Shown here: positions 27,766 to 36,614 of the stretch, one piece after another | How positions within the stretch are numbered: position 1 is the stretch's first letter | Layout of the letters: each line of letters opens with the position of its first letter | Origin: Thalassotalea sp. 273M-4 | GTDB taxonomy: Bacteria > Pseudomonadota > Gammaproteobacteria > Enterobacterales > Alteromonadaceae | Assembly: GCF_041410465.1 (NCBI RefSeq) | Contig: NZ_CP166961.1 | Coordinates: 2,728,001 to 2,792,000, forward strand | Reading direction: 5' to 3' | Length of the DNA stretch: 64,000 nucleotides | Translations under genes and position numbers: made by a program | Notes under the pieces: generated by a model | Seen by the model: the letters and a program-made list of their open reading frames with translations, nothing else | What the model was told of the DNA's origin: nothing | Database searches by the model: none

Positions 27766-27800
27766 AAAAAGCAGATTGATTAAATCAATCTGCTTTTTTT
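27766..27800. terminator. Terminator between the SPFH genes and the YcxB-like gene
   Basis: Stem AAAAGCAGATTGATT/AATCAATCTGCTTTT with a minimal loop, flanked by A and T runs; serves convergent genes. Confidence 0.8.
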
Positions 27801-27828
27801 ATCTCTAAGTTTTAACCAAGCGAGGGTT

Positions 27829-28317
27829 TTACGAACCTTCTTTTGCGCTTTGTTGTCGAATAAAGTCATACGCTTGTTCGGACAAACACGATTTAGACAA
27901 GTATTGCCGACCTTTATTGTCTAAATGCAGTAACAAGCCTTTTTCGGTTGATTCAACATCGCTGATTTGGTGCCACAATAATTGGTTTTGAGAATATGGC
28001 GATTTAATCAAAATGCCTTCATCATCAATACGCAACTCAATCATTGAGTTAGAAACCCGCGAAAGCATTTGTCGCGTTACCCACCAAGAGCGAGCAAAGA
28101 TAATGCTTAACACTTCAATTAACGAAAGAAATATAAAAAAGTTGGCTAAATAAGTGAGCATTCGATCGGCACTTATTTGGTGAATAACCACCCCGATAAC
28201 AATAAAAATCAGTGGTTTTAACCAGCTTTTGAAATTGCTTTGCTGATTTTTAGACTGGTCAAAGCATTCTTGAAAATGCGGTTTATCAAGTTTAAACGAT
28301 GTTTCATATACTGGCAT
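27829..28317 (-). CDS. YcxB-like membrane protein of unknown function
   Basis: 162 residues. Two transmembrane helices lie near residues 33-50 and 56-75. The C-terminal half (DDEGILIKSPYSQNQLLWHQISDVESTEKGLLLHL) matches the pattern of the YcxB-like domain. No function is established for the family. The next small membrane gene upstream ends five bases away, so they are probably co-transcribed. Confidence 0.7.
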   Translation of the reverse strand: MPVYETSFKLDKPHFQECFDQSKNQQSNFKSWLKPLIFIVIGVVIHQISADRMLTYLANFFIFLSLIEVLSIIFARSWWVTRQMLSRVSNSMIELRIDDEGILIKSPYSQNQLLWHQISDVESTEKGLLLHLDNKGRQYLSKSCLSEQAYDFIRQQSAKEGS

Positions 28318-28322
28318 TAGAT

Positions 28323-28568
28323 TTAATTCTGCTTATCAAGGTAACGTATGATCTGATTGATCAAATAAAAACACACAACCGAAAAAGCGGCAATGATCAT
28401 ATGGGTCAATATAGTCTCAAATTGCAGGCTCTGTGAAAAGAAAAACCTCGGCCCATCTCGCACCACAATGAATAAATCCAGAACCGTAATATGGAGCCAT
28501 AAAAGCAGAAACAAAATACCGGCTTTGCTTAGTGTTAAGTTCATACCTCGTTGTTTTTTATTGCTCAT
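28323..28568 (-). CDS. Small membrane protein, unknown
   Basis: 81 residues, two predicted helices (about 13-33 and 51-72) with basic ends. It has no recognised family. It overlaps the start of the upstream fusion gene's stop codon by 11 bases, and sits tightly between two genes on the same strand, which supports it being real. Confidence 0.6.
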   Translation of the reverse strand: MSNKKQRGMNLTLSKAGILFLLLWLHITVLDLFIVVRDGPRFFFSQSLQFETILTHMIIAAFSVVCFYLINQIIRYLDKQN

Positions 28569-29868
28569 AATGACTCAACCACTGGCTTAAATTGGGGTAA
28601 AGAAACGAATAACCAAGCGCCTTTAGAATAGGCGCTTGCACACATTTCCCCTGTTGCTCTTGTTGTGCTGAAAATTCCGCTGCAGGGGCTTGTAACGAAG
28701 CCATGGCGGCTTGATAAAAGTCTCGGCGTTTAGGATGATCTGGACAAACCGCATTAATAATTTGACACTTTGACGGTAATTGCTGAGCTTGGCTTAGCGC
28801 TAAGATCTTAGTGATGACCCCAACCACATCGTCACGATGAATAAAATTAACCACTGATTCTGGGTTTGGAACAGGCCGTCCCGAACTGAAAAAACGCCCT
28901 GGATGACGGTTATACCCAATCAACCCACCCAAGCGTAATACAACTTTTGTATCGATATTCGAAGTTAACAGGGTTTGCTCTGCTTGTTGCAAATGCTTGA
29001 CCTTGCTTGCATTAACATTTAATTCAGTTGATTCATCAACATCCCCTTGCAAGCCATTGTAGACCGCGGTGGAACTTAACAAAATGACGTGTTTAATTTG
29101 GCTGTCGGCTTGGGAAAAAATATCGACCAGGTGTTTTATTTTTAGCGCATAGTCACTCTGCCCTTGCTTAAGCTTGGGTGGAATACAAATAACCACACTG
29201 TCATTTTGTTTGAGCTTAGCGACTGTATCGACATTTATATTTTCATTGAGCACATCATCGGGTAATTTAAATTGGCAGGCTTGAAAACCCTGCGCTTGCA
29301 ATTGCGCTTTGCCTGCTGATGTGGTCGCGGTTAATAGCAATGAAAATTGCTGTCGTGGTAACGCCTGCGCTAATGCTTTACCAACCCACCCTGCGCCAAT
29401 AATCGCTAGACGCGTGCTTTTTAATAAAGGCTTACTCATCAAAAAGTGTTTAACCTCATCAAAGAGGGTATGTGACGCTCTGATCAATTGATACCCTTGC
29501 TTTTGATAAAAAGGCAAAGCGATTTCTCTGGCATTAAGCTCCATTTTACTCAAGCCAAGGTCGATGGCATTTTGCTCTAGCGCTTGCAATAGCATTTGAC
29601 CTAGCCCCAATCCCTGATAATCAGGATCTACAGCCATATACCGCACTTGCCCAACATTTTGCTGCATTTTATGCAAGCGAGCGACCGCGACAACGTCGCC
29701 TTTTTCATTGTAAATCATTTTATGAATAGCGTCGTTTTCTAGTTCGTCACGTTCACTGTCTTTGGGCTGTTGCCAAGGCTTACGAAGGACTTGGTATCTG
29801 AGTTGATAATACTGCTCAAATTCTGCCGAGGTTTTCGGGCTGGTTAAGGTAAAGTTTGATAAAGACAT
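28558..29868 (-). CDS. GNAT acetyltransferase fused to a Rossmann-fold (epimerase-like) domain
   Basis: A 436-residue two-domain protein. Residues about 1-145 are a GNAT N-acetyltransferase with the acetyl-CoA loop YQGLGLGQ (84-91) and the C-terminal GNAT helix region (LPFYQKQGYQ). Residues about 150-436 form an NAD(P)-binding Rossmann domain beginning RLAIIGAGWVGKAL (GAGWVG 158-163), with a LLSSTAVYNG segment as in YeeZ-like extended SDR proteins. Its substrate is unknown. It lies last in a yihY-pip-dtd operon, five bases after dtd. The frame is continuous, so the fusion is real unless a base error joins two genes. Confidence 0.82.
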   Translation of the reverse strand: MSLSNFTLTSPKTSAEFEQYYQLRYQVLRKPWQQPKDSERDELENDAIHKMIYNEKGDVVAVARLHKMQQNVGQVRYMAVDPDYQGLGLGQMLLQALEQNAIDLGLSKMELNAREIALPFYQKQGYQLIRASHTLFDEVKHFLMSKPLLKSTRLAIIGAGWVGKALAQALPRQQFSLLLTATTSAGKAQLQAQGFQACQFKLPDDVLNENINVDTVAKLKQNDSVVICIPPKLKQGQSDYALKIKHLVDIFSQADSQIKHVILLSSTAVYNGLQGDVDESTELNVNASKVKHLQQAEQTLLTSNIDTKVVLRLGGLIGYNRHPGRFFSSGRPVPNPESVVNFIHRDDVVGVITKILALSQAQQLPSKCQIINAVCPDHPKRRDFYQAAMASLQAPAAEFSAQQEQQGKCVQAPILKALGYSFLYPNLSQWLSHYEQ

Positions 29869-29873
29869 CTGGA

Positions 29874-30311
29874 TTAAATCTTTAAACGAAAAGTAACGGG
29901 ACCATCATTGGTCAGAGTAACGTTCATATCTGCGCCAAAAATTCCCGTTGGCGCGCTAAACCCTAGCGCTCTTAATTGTTCGGTAAAATATTGATATAAC
30001 GAATTACCAAGCTCGGGGTCGGCAGAGCGAGAAAAACTCGGACGCATGCCTCGGGTTGTATCGGCGGCGAGAGTAAATTGAGAAACCACTAAGATGTCAC
30101 CGCCTGCTTGGCCAACATTTAAGTTCATTTTCCCTTGCTCATCACTAAACATTCGATAGCCCGCAACTCGTTGCGCTAAACGTTTAGCTTTGGCTTCGTT
30201 ATCCTCGGGTTCAACCGCCAAAAGTACTAAAATACCTTGTTCAATACTGCCTGTTACTTGCCCGTCGACAGTCACGGATGCCGAGCTTACTCTTTGCATT
30301 AACGCGATCAT
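29874..30311 (-). CDS. dtd: D-aminoacyl-tRNA deacylase
   Basis: A 145-residue proofreading enzyme that removes D-amino acids, and glycine from tRNA-Ala, from charged tRNAs. The family motifs are present: [13 protein letters not shown] at the start, the catalytic SQFTLAADT near 77-85 and the C-terminal [10 protein letters not shown]. Length equals E. coli Dtd. It overlaps neither neighbour but is only three bases from pip, and is part of the yihY-pip-dtd operon typical of the order. Confidence 0.96.
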   Translation of the reverse strand: MIALMQRVSSASVTVDGQVTGSIEQGILVLLAVEPEDNEAKAKRLAQRVAGYRMFSDEQGKMNLNVGQAGGDILVVSQFTLAADTTRGMRPSFSRSADPELGNSLYQYFTEQLRALGFSAPTGIFGADMNVTLTNDGPVTFRLKI

Positions 30312-30314
30312 AAT

Positions 30315-31280
30315 TTACTGTTTTTGTTTTGAAATAATAAAGTCAGCCATCTTATCTGCGGCTTTACACATGGCGTCAATAATCCCTGCTTCAAAGCCAG
30401 AGTGACCGGCTTTAGGAATGATTTGTAATTGCGCATTGTCCCAGTTTTTTGCTAACAACCATGCCTGTTTTAACTGACACACCATATCATATCGACCATG
30501 CACTATGTAGGCCGGCAAGTGAGATATTTTGGTCAGGTTATCAATCAGATAGTTAGGCTCTAAAAAGCACTGATGACTAAAATAATGATTTTCTAAGCAC
30601 GCCATTGCGATCGCTTGATGAGTATCATCCTTTGACTCTAAAGACATATCTTTAACATGCAACGCTGAGATTTTCGACTCCCACAATGACCAAGCTTTAG
30701 CTGCCGCCACCCGAGCTATTTCATTATGACCAAACAACAAATGATGATATGCAGGAACAATATCTAAGAACGATTTGTCGTTTAAAGGGTGTAAAAATTC
30801 TTGATAGTATTCCGGAAAAACACCGGCAGCGCCTTGCGGACCGTATAACCAGTCTATTTCTTCTTGTGTGCCTAAAAATATGCCTCGTAAAATAAAGCCT
30901 AAGACATGATGAGGATAGCGAATGCCATAGGCTAAAGCTAACGTGGTGCCCCAAGAGCCACCCGCAACAAGCCAATGTGAAATAGCAAAATGCTCACGAA
31001 TTTCTTCAATGTCTTCAACCAAATCCCAAGTTGAATTATTTTCGACACTAGCATGCGGGGTTGATTTACCACAGCCTCGTTGATCGAACACAATAATGCG
31101 ATATTTTTGTGGGTCAAAATAACGACGATGATCTTCACTACTGCCCCCGCCAGGACCACCATGCAAATAGATGACCGCAATCCCATGGGGGTTACCACTT
31201 TCTTCAACGTAAATTTGATGCCCATCTCGTTCAATAAAGGCGGTACTATTAGGGCTTATTTTAGGGTATAAAGGTTGCAT
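30315..31280 (-). CDS. pip: Proline iminopeptidase
   Basis: A 321-residue alpha/beta hydrolase that removes N-terminal proline from peptides. Key motifs are the oxyanion-hole HGGPGGG (40-46), FDQRGCGKS (65-73), the nucleophile elbow GGSWG with S109 and a late His in AGHSGF. It overlaps the preceding yihY-like gene by one base, and dtd follows after three bases. Assignment to the peptidase family S33 proline iminopeptidases is firm by sequence; activity is inferred. Confidence 0.94.
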   Translation of the reverse strand: MQPLYPKISPNSTAFIERDGHQIYVEESGNPHGIAVIYLHGGPGGGSSEDHRRYFDPQKYRIIVFDQRGCGKSTPHASVENNSTWDLVEDIEEIREHFAISHWLVAGGSWGTTLALAYGIRYPHHVLGFILRGIFLGTQEEIDWLYGPQGAAGVFPEYYQEFLHPLNDKSFLDIVPAYHHLLFGHNEIARVAAAKAWSLWESKISALHVKDMSLESKDDTHQAIAMACLENHYFSHQCFLEPNYLIDNLTKISHLPAYIVHGRYDMVCQLKQAWLLAKNWDNAQLQIIPKAGHSGFEAGIIDAMCKAADKMADFIISKQKQ

Positions 31281-32176
31281 TATTGGCCCTCAGTTGAGTG
31301 TCCATCTTTGTCTGTAATATTAGCGGTTTTGTTTTTAAAATCATAAAATTCTTTTAAGCAAGCCGTAAACTCCGCACCAATAAATACCACAAGCCAAGAC
31401 AAATAAACCCAAACAAATAATATCGGTATGGTTGCCAATGCACCGTAAATGGCCTCATAGGAGGGTAAATGAGTAACGTAGGCTGCAAACCCTTTTTTAG
31501 CCAGTTCAAATAATAAGGTGGCAAGTACCGCACCAGAAACAGCATATCGTAACTTTACATTGGTATTAGGCACCAACATGTAAAGCACCAAAAAGGCTGC
31601 AAATGAAGCTAACATGGGTAATAAATACAACAGCAGTTCATTTATTGTTGTGATCGCCATTCCTGAAAAAGACACCAGCGAGATAAAGTAGGATGTTGCG
31701 GCAATACTCACGCCAACTAGCACAGGCCCTAGGGTTAATATCATCCAATACACCGCAAACGAGGTTACTGCTCTGCGGCGTTGATGAATGCGCCAAATAC
31801 GATTGAGCGACGTATCAACGGCAGAGATCAAAAGCAAAGCCAATAAAAATAAAATGACAATGGCTGTCCCCGACATTTTCGAGGCGTTGGCAACAAAACC
31901 ATCAAGGTGTTGTTGTATTGATTGCGAAGCCGCTGGGACAAAGTTATTAAAGATGAAATTTTCAATATCTTGCTGTACTTCGCCAAAAATAGGAAAAGCA
32001 GAAACGATTGAGAACATCACCATGATAAGGGGGACCAATGACATCAAGGTGACGTAAGATAAATAGCCCGCAGACACTTGTATTTGATCTTGTTTACAAC
32101 GATGAGCGAAATACTCAGCAAATTCCAACGCTGTTTTTGTGTATGTTTGGCTTTTAACCCATTGATAAATATTCAT
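31280..32176 (-). CDS. YihY/BrkB-family inner membrane protein
   Basis: 298 residues with about six transmembrane helices and the family sequences AGYLSYVTLMSLVPLIMV and the C-terminal YGALATIPILFVWVYLSWLVVFIGAEF. The family was once called RNase BN, but that activity belongs to another protein; its real role is not settled. First gene of the yihY-pip-dtd-fusion operon. Confidence 0.92.
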   Translation of the reverse strand: MNIYQWVKSQTYTKTALEFAEYFAHRCKQDQIQVSAGYLSYVTLMSLVPLIMVMFSIVSAFPIFGEVQQDIENFIFNNFVPAASQSIQQHLDGFVANASKMSGTAIVILFLLALLLISAVDTSLNRIWRIHQRRRAVTSFAVYWMILTLGPVLVGVSIAATSYFISLVSFSGMAITTINELLLYLLPMLASFAAFLVLYMLVPNTNVKLRYAVSGAVLATLLFELAKKGFAAYVTHLPSYEAIYGALATIPILFVWVYLSWLVVFIGAEFTACLKEFYDFKNKTANITDKDGHSTEGQ

Positions 32177-32421
32177 CTTTTCGCTTAATTTTTGTTTTAA
32201 TCTGTTCCATTTAACTGCCCAGCGCCATTGTGCTTAGTAGGCGATGGCCTGAGCTTGGGCGAAAAATTGTTGTATAAAATGCTAATGACTTAATTTTTCT
32301 TACAATTTAACGCTTTCTTGTATCGTCAATAGTTTATAGAGTATAACTAAATAATACGAGTGTTGAATCTATCCTATATAGGTTCAAACTTAAACTAGCC
32401 CAAATTTAAAGGAGAGTGATT

Positions 32422-32646
32422 ATGGCAGGACAAGGTTCCGGTGGGAACGTACTGGCCGCAATATGCAGTTTTTTTATCCCAGGACTCGGCCAACTCGTTC
32501 AAGGTCGATTTTTAGCCGCCATTTTATTTTTTATTGCCATGGCCATTTCTTGGGGGTTAACCGTCGTCCTCATTGGTTGGATATTTGTTCCGATTGTATA
32601 CATCTGGTGTATTATCGATGCAGCCAAATTTAAAGGCAGTGATTAA
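32422..32646 (+). CDS. Small membrane protein with two hydrophobic helices
   Basis: 74 residues. Start taken at the ATG 32422, six bases after GGAGA; the GTG two codons earlier is less likely. The sequence GxxxxxxCSFFIPGLGQLVQGRFLAAILFFI is typical of TM2/DUF5683-type small membrane proteins, with two hydrophobic helices. Function unknown. It stands alone and is followed by a terminator. Confidence 0.75.
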   Translation: MAGQGSGGNVLAAICSFFIPGLGQLVQGRFLAAILFFIAMAISWGLTVVLIGWIFVPIVYIWCIIDAAKFKGSD

Positions 32647-32682
32647 CCGATCACATAGGCCAAAACGACGCCGAATTTAAAC

Positions 32683-32712
32683 AAAAAAACGAGCCAGAAG
32701 CTCGTTTTTTTA
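32683..32712. terminator. Terminator between two convergent genes
   Basis: Stem AAACGAGC/GCTCGTTT with loop CAGAA and A/T flanks. Confidence 0.8.
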
Positions 32713-32731
32713 TTGTTGTTAAATTGAGATT

Positions 32732-33367
32732 TTACACCAGCTTTAACACAGCAACTAACACGGCAGTAAGTAATAAACTGCAATGGATAACGCCTTTAAC
32801 GCTGGTCATCGGGCCTTGTTTGCCCACAATGGCATTTATTTCAAGTAACGCAATAATACCTAAGCCTACCCACATAGCGACCGAGTTTAACCCCATCCCC
32901 CAGCCAAGACCGACCGATGAAAAATGTGGTCCTGCCAACATAAAAAACGCCATCGGGCCAGAGAATAAGGTGTTGGTACGAGATGCCAGCAGTGCTTTAC
33001 CAGCAGCCTTTGGCGCATCACCTTGTGTCATGCCTAAAGCAATTTTTTGGTTTGGCCAAATGATTAACCAAACATTCAAGAACATCACGGTTCCTAAGGT
33101 AGCGCCTAATACGATTGACGCATTCATCGTACCGAGTTTAACTAAACCCACCAATAAAATAAGACCGGTTATAAAAGTTAGCATTGCAGCCCAACGGAAC
33201 CACCATAGCGCCTCTGGTGCTAAATGTTTTTTTGCATCGGCTAAAGCTTCTGGCGTCGCCTTCTTAAAATAGCCACCTTGAACGAAATTAAAGTAATACA
33301 ACAAGCCGATCCAGGTAATACCAAACAGTAAATGCCCCCAGCGACTTAAAATAGCTAGAATTTCCAT
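32732..33367 (-). CDS. Urate-oxidase (PuuD)-like membrane domain protein
   Basis: A 211-residue membrane protein matching the N-terminal membrane part of PuuD (DUF989): GHLLFGITWIGLLYYFNFVQ, LAPEALWWFRWAAMLT and NVWLIIWPNQKIALG are recognisable, with about six helices and conserved histidines. PuuD urate oxidase has an additional C-terminal cytochrome c domain, which is absent here. No purine genes are near. It is probably a respiratory-linked membrane protein of unknown substrate. Confidence 0.82.
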   Translation of the reverse strand: MEILAILSRWGHLLFGITWIGLLYYFNFVQGGYFKKATPEALADAKKHLAPEALWWFRWAAMLTFITGLILLVGLVKLGTMNASIVLGATLGTVMFLNVWLIIWPNQKIALGMTQGDAPKAAGKALLASRTNTLFSGPMAFFMLAGPHFSSVGLGWGMGLNSVAMWVGLGIIALLEINAIVGKQGPMTSVKGVIHCSLLLTAVLVAVLKLV

Positions 33368-33597
33368 ATTTATCCCTTATTGTTTATTGTTATTTTTATT
33401 GGTTTAACTAAGCCAATAATGTGTATTTAATTGTGCATGCACTAAACTAACGGCATTGGCATAAATAAGCAACATTTGTTGGTCAAACTTTCTGCGTATT
33501 TTCTGTATATATTCAATAACTAAATAAACTAGATATGTTTTGAAAATCCAGTAAAATACAGCCCTAATTTTTAAGTACATACTTGTTGTATGTGCAT

Positions 33598-33603
33598 TAT
33601 AAT
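33598..33603 (+). promoter_or_regulatory. Candidate -10 of the sodB promoter
   Basis: TATAAT 39 bases before the sodB start. No well-spaced -35 is visible, so this is tentative. CGGAG provides the ribosome site at about 33631. Confidence 0.4.
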
Positions 33604-33641
33604 GACAAATAAATAAACCATTCTTTATCTCGGAGAAAAAC

Positions 33642-34226
33642 ATGGCTATTTCTTTACCTGCATTACCATATGCAATGGACGCATTAGCGCCGCATATTTC
33701 ACAAGAAACATTAGAATACCACTACGGTAAGCACCACAACACATACGTAGTTAAGTTAAACGGTTTAATTGAAGGTACTGATTTTGCTGACGCTTCTTTA
33801 GAAGACATCGTTAAAAACTCTTCAGGCGGTGTTTTCAACAATGCTGCTCAAATCTGGAACCACACATTTTACTGGAACTCTTTAACACCAAACGGTACTG
33901 GCGCACCTGTTGGTGAGCTTGCTGCGGCTATTGATGCCCAATTTGGTTCTTTTGCAGAGTTCAAAGCGAAATTCACTGATAGCGCGGTAAACAACTTTGG
34001 TTCTAGCTGGACTTGGTTAGTAAAAAATGCCGACGGTAGCCTAGCTATTGTTAACACTTCTAATGCAGCAACGCCATTAACAGAAGAAGGTGTTACGCCT
34101 CTTATCACTGTTGATTTGTGGGAACACGCGTACTACATCGATTACCGTAACTTGCGTCCAAACTACATGGAAGCATTTTACGCATTAGCTAACTGGGAAT
34201 TTGCGAACGCTAACTTCACAGCGTAA
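33642..34226 (+). CDS. sodB: Superoxide dismutase, iron type
   Basis: A 194-residue cytoplasmic enzyme that converts superoxide to oxygen and hydrogen peroxide. Metal ligands H27, H74, D158 and H162 are all present. Gln70 in [13 protein letters not shown] is the iron-type hallmark. C-terminal [18 protein letters not shown] is intact. It is a single gene with its own promoter and terminator, and no Fur site was recognised upstream. Confidence 0.97.
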   Translation: MAISLPALPYAMDALAPHISQETLEYHYGKHHNTYVVKLNGLIEGTDFADASLEDIVKNSSGGVFNNAAQIWNHTFYWNSLTPNGTGAPVGELAAAIDAQFGSFAEFKAKFTDSAVNNFGSSWTWLVKNADGSLAIVNTSNAATPLTEEGVTPLITVDLWEHAYYIDYRNLRPNYMEAFYALANWEFANANFTA

Positions 34227-34244
34227 TCGCCGAAACAGTTACCT

Positions 34245-34272
34245 AAAAGCGACCTTACGGTCGCTTTTTTTT
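34245..34272 (+). terminator. Terminator of sodB
   Basis: AAAAGCGACC/GGTCGCTTTTTTTT around a TTAC loop. Confidence 0.88.
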
Positions 34273-34297
34273 GGCTCGTTTTCACTGCAATTTTAAA

Positions 34298-34330
34298 ATA
34301 AAAATGCCAGCGTGGAGCTGGCATTTTTTT
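34298..34330 (-). terminator. Terminator of typA
   Basis: AAAAATGCCAGC/GCTGGCATTTTTTT around a short loop; read on the minus strand it follows typA. Confidence 0.82.
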
Positions 34331-34352
34331 CAGAGTCAAAGTAAGGTTTTAA

Positions 34353-36170
34353 TTACTTTTTGTTGCGTGATTCACGCTTACGATCCGACTCTTTTAGGTA
34401 CTTCTTACGAATACGAATACTTTCTGGAGTGATTTCTACCAATTCGTCGTCATCAATAAATTCTAAAGCCTGCTCTAGAGTCATCTTGATTGCTGGTGTA
34501 AGAACCTGCGCGTCATCTGTACCAGAAGCACGAACGTTGGTTAACTGCTTACCTTTAAGTACGTTTACAGTTAAATCGTTATCACGGCTGTGAATACCAA
34601 CAACCATACCTTCGTATACTTCAACACCATGACCAATCATTAAACGACCACGATCTTGTAGGTTAAATAAAGCGTTGGTTAATGCTTTACCCGTTGCATT
34701 GGCAATCATTACACCATTGATACGTTGACCAATTTCGCCACCTTTGTGTGGACCATACTGTAAGAATGTGTGGTAAATTAGACCAGAACCAGAAGTTAAA
34801 GTCATGAATTCTGTTTGGAAACCAATTAAGCCACGGCTTGGCATAATAAAGTCCATACGAATTCGACCTTTACCGTCAGGTGCCATATCGGTTAATTCAG
34901 CTTTGCGAAGACCCATCTTTTCCATGATCGCACCTTGATGTTCTTCTTCAACATCAATGGTGACAGTTTCGTATGGTTCTTCTAACTGACCATCGACTTC
35001 GCGCATAATTACTTCAGGGCGAGAAACCGCTAATTCGTAACCTTCACGACGCATGTTTTCAATTAAGATACCTAAATGCAATTCACCACGACCTGAAACT
35101 TTAAATTTATCAGGATCGTCTAATTGCTCAACACGAAGTGCCACGTTGTGAACCAATTCTTTATCAAGACGTTCTTTGATGTTACGCGAAGTAACATACT
35201 TACCTTCTTGACCTGCAAACGGCGACGTGTTCACTTGGAAAGTCATGTTAATAGTTGGTTCGTCTACAGAAAGCGGTGGTAATGCTTCTACTTCGTTTGG
35301 ACAACAAATGGTGTCTGAAATTTTTAGCTCGCCAAGACCTGTGATCGCAATGATGTCACCCGCTTGTGCTTCTTCAACTTCATGACGCTCTAAACCAAGG
35401 TAACCAAATACTTTACCAACTTTGGCGTTATGGATTTTACCATTTGCCGCTTCAACGGTTACTTGCTGATTAGGCTTAACTTGACCACGTGTAATACGGC
35501 CAACACCGATAACACCAAGGTATGAGCTGTAATCTAATTGAGACACCTGCATTTGAAATGAGCCGTCAACATCTGCATCTGGTGATGGTACTTGCTCAAT
35601 GATGGTTTCAAACAATGGCGTCATGTCGCTACCTTCGGTTTCTGCATCTAATGACGCCCAACCGTTAATAGCAGAGGCATAAACAACTTGGAAATCCAAT
35701 TGATCGTCGGTTGCACCTAAGTTGTCGAATAAGTCGAAAACCTGATCCATAACCCACTCAGGGCGAGCACCTGGCTTGTCGATTTTATTGATAACAACAA
35801 TTGGTTTTAAGCCTTGAGCAAAAGCTTTTTTGGTCACGAAACGCGTTTGCGGCATTGGACCTTCTTGTGCATCAACAATAAGAAGTACACTGTCAACCAT
35901 TGACATAACACGCTCAACTTCACCACCAAAATCGGCGTGACCTGGGGTGTCTACGATGTTTACTCGGTAGTCATTCCAGTTGATGGCAGTATTCTTTGCC
36001 AGGATGGTAATTCCACGTTCTTTTTCAATATCGTTAGAATCCATTACACGATCATCGATGTCAGTGCGAGCATCTAACGTACCTGATTGTTGTAATAGTT
36101 TGTCTACAAGAGTTGTTTTACCGTGGTCAACATGCGCAATGATAGCGATGTTACGTAATTTATCTAACAC
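34353..36170 (-). CDS. typA: Ribosome-associated GTPase TypA/BipA
   Basis: A 605-residue translational GTPase that binds the ribosome in place of EF-G and assists large-subunit assembly in the cold and under stress. GTP motifs are present: [10 protein letters not shown] (G1), the switch [29 protein letters not shown] (G3) and [10 protein letters not shown] (G4). Domain III-V and the BipA-specific C-terminal domain follow, ending in a basic lysine tail. Length equals E. coli TypA. It is divergent from glnA, as in E. coli. Confidence 0.97.
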   Translation of the reverse strand: MLDKLRNIAIIAHVDHGKTTLVDKLLQQSGTLDARTDIDDRVMDSNDIEKERGITILAKNTAINWNDYRVNIVDTPGHADFGGEVERVMSMVDSVLLIVDAQEGPMPQTRFVTKKAFAQGLKPIVVINKIDKPGARPEWVMDQVFDLFDNLGATDDQLDFQVVYASAINGWASLDAETEGSDMTPLFETIIEQVPSPDADVDGSFQMQVSQLDYSSYLGVIGVGRITRGQVKPNQQVTVEAANGKIHNAKVGKVFGYLGLERHEVEEAQAGDIIAITGLGELKISDTICCPNEVEALPPLSVDEPTINMTFQVNTSPFAGQEGKYVTSRNIKERLDKELVHNVALRVEQLDDPDKFKVSGRGELHLGILIENMRREGYELAVSRPEVIMREVDGQLEEPYETVTIDVEEEHQGAIMEKMGLRKAELTDMAPDGKGRIRMDFIMPSRGLIGFQTEFMTLTSGSGLIYHTFLQYGPHKGGEIGQRINGVMIANATGKALTNALFNLQDRGRLMIGHGVEVYEGMVVGIHSRDNDLTVNVLKGKQLTNVRASGTDDAQVLTPAIKMTLEQALEFIDDDELVEITPESIRIRKKYLKESDRKRESRNKK

Positions 36171-36404
36171 GTTTCTAGCCCTTCTCAGCCCCTAATAGAG
36201 CTGTAAAATTGAGTATAAAATTTTGATCGCGCGTATTATAAACTAATTCGAACAAATAAACCGAAATATTTGTTGTTCGAACTATCCCTCGTCGATGTCA
36301 TGACGGGTCTGTTTATAATTTTGCGAAAGTCGTTAAATCATGGCAGATATTTAACAATAGACATAGTAAACTGGATGCCAACAGCAAAATAGTTAATAAT
36401 CCTA

Positions 36405-36500
36405 TGCACTAACTTTGGCTTAATATGGGTTCACTCAACCAGGTTGCACCAACAAAAAACACCTAAGCACCGAAATAGTGCAAAACATGTTGGGTGCAAC
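36405..36500 (+). promoter_or_regulatory. NtrC-like enhancer sites upstream of glnA
   Basis: Three elements resemble the NtrC consensus TGCAC-N-GTGCA. They are TGCACTAACTTTGGCT (36405-36420, strong left half), GCACCGAAATAGTGC (36467-36481, both halves) and the inverted pair TTGCACC (36444-36450) with GGTGCAA (36493-36499). They lie 50-150 bases upstream of the sigma54 promoter, the normal arrangement for NtrC activation. Confidence 0.65.
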
Positions 36501-36533
36501 AAAAAAAATCCATATTATTCAACACTTACAAAG

Positions 36534-36550
36534 TTGGCATGGTTTTAGCT
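36534..36550 (+). promoter_or_regulatory. Sigma54 promoter of glnA
   Basis: TTGGCATGGTTTTAGCT matches the -24/-12 consensus, with GG at 36536-36537 and GC at 36548-36549, the required 10 bases apart. The start point should be near 36561, giving a leader of about 54 bases before the glnA ATG. Confidence 0.82.
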
Positions 36551-36614
36551 TAAGAGCCAATAAGAAAAAAATTATACATTTTAATAATAACCTGCAGATA
36601 TTTCGGAGACCTTC

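Larger units (their letters stand above)
36171..36614. promoter_or_regulatory. Divergent typA-glnA intergenic region
   Basis: 444 bases with the sigma54 promoter and NtrC-like sites of glnA, listed separately. On the typA side an imperfect inverted repeat, TTCGAACAAATA (36247-36258) and TATTTGTTGTTCGAA (36267-36281), lies about 80 bases before typA; its role is unknown. Confidence 0.6.

Noticed and set aside
31280..32176. Naming the YihY-family protein RNase BN
   Set aside because: The RNase BN activity is known to belong to another protein (ElaC/RNase Z); the membrane protein carries no nuclease motif.
33404..33643. 79-codon minus-strand frame before sodB
   Set aside because: Covers the sodB promoter region, overlaps the sodB start and shows no family pattern.
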